A program made the translations under genes and the position numbers. This document shows positions 23,824-23,963 of a stretch of DNA of 23,963 nucleotides, piece by piece; the stretch's first letter is position 1, and every line of letters begins with the position of its first letter. Location: the NCBI GenBank assembly GCA_031538895.1, contig JAVKLU010000073.1, forward strand, positions 1 through 23,963. Reading direction: 5' to 3'. Source of the stretch: JAVKLU01 sp031538895 (lineage in GTDB: Bacteria > Pseudomonadota > Gammaproteobacteria > Burkholderiales > Burkholderiaceae). A model generated the notes under the pieces. That model was not told where the DNA came from and searched no databases. It saw nothing but the letters and a program-made list of their open reading frames with translations.

Positions 23824-23963
23824 TCACAAGTGTGCGCGATTAAAGGTCACGACGTGATCGACTTGGGCGCGAATACCAATCCACTCCCCCAGCATATGGT
23901 CGTGGTGGCTAGGCACATGAGCCATTACCGTCTCACCTGTTTTTAGGCGCAAGGTGTACAAAA
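23824..23963 (-). CDS. C-terminal fragment of an ABC transporter ATP-binding protein (TOBE domain; polyamine or iron type)
   Basis: Only the last 46 codons are in the window; the 5' part continues beyond the right edge. The residues LRLKTGETVMAHVPSHHD followed by GEWIGIRAQVDHVVTFNRA resemble the end of a TOBE domain, where a strand pattern (G..v.....) closes import ATPases of the PotA/PotG/FbpC type. The stop TGA is at 23824-23826. No P-loop is visible in the fragment, so the assignment rests on this short match. It converges on res with 93 bp between the stop codons. Confidence 0.55.
   Translation of the reverse strand, partial: LYTLRLKTGETVMAHVPSHHDHMLGEWIGIRAQVDHVVTFNRAHL

Noticed and set aside
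1..23963. CRISPR array
   Set aside because: No set of regularly spaced direct repeats with unique spacers is present; the only tandem repeats are the 21-bp duplication and the 14-bp triplet, both without spacers.

Overview
The window looks like a chromosomal segment of a Gram-negative proteobacterium, most likely a betaproteobacterium. The basis is the complete LPS-export and outer-membrane assembly set (lptF, lptG, lptD, surA), the ogt-xerD pair, a fused chorismate mutase/prephenate dehydratase and moderate GC content. The class assignment is inference from gene content and protein style; there is no rRNA here to settle it.

Layout. 1-217: a window-edge copy of a roughly 146-bp palindrome-ended repeat, then the MarC-family gene (218-892, +). 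899-7038 (all -): comEC, a yceD/DUF177 gene and polA. 7059-7204: a second, nearly identical copy of the repeat, filling the gap between polA and a DUF2721 membrane-protein gene (7211-7648, -). 7737-9201 (-): xerD overlapping ogt. 9202-9335: divergent promoter region. 9336-17774 (+): lptF-lptG (4-nt overlap), a short mrp/apbC, pheA, lptD and surA, with a 40-bp internally deleted copy of the repeat between lptD and surA. 17804-18292 (-): yajQ, convergent with surA.

From about 18300 the character changes. After a gap of about 420 bp with no recognised gene comes a tightly coupled + strand operon, 18712-23730. It holds a type III restriction-modification methyltransferase (mod), two small genes (DUF4160 and DUF2442), and the type III restriction subunit (res). 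The junctions are TAATG (mod to the DUF4160 region), 14 nt with a strong ribosome binding site (DUF4160 to DUF2442), and TAATG (DUF2442 to res). GC is mosaic within this locus: the ends of mod and the start of res are near 55-60%, the specificity region of mod falls to roughly 32-40%, and sampled parts of the small cassette are about 43-55%. The right edge (23824-23963, -) is the C-terminal TOBE end of an ABC-transporter ATPase.

How the parts work together. LptF/LptG extract LPS from the inner membrane, LptD inserts it into the outer membrane, and SurA chaperones LptD, so this block is an envelope-biogenesis cluster. PolA, XerD, Ogt and ComEC concern DNA repair, chromosome dimer resolution, alkylation repair and DNA uptake. 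Mod/Res form a defence system that methylates self DNA and cleaves unmodified DNA. The most interesting candidate for something unusual is the DUF4160-DUF2442 pair embedded inside the mod-res operon. The next most interesting are the swapped-looking target-recognition domain of mod and the repeat family with TA-flanked inverted ends.
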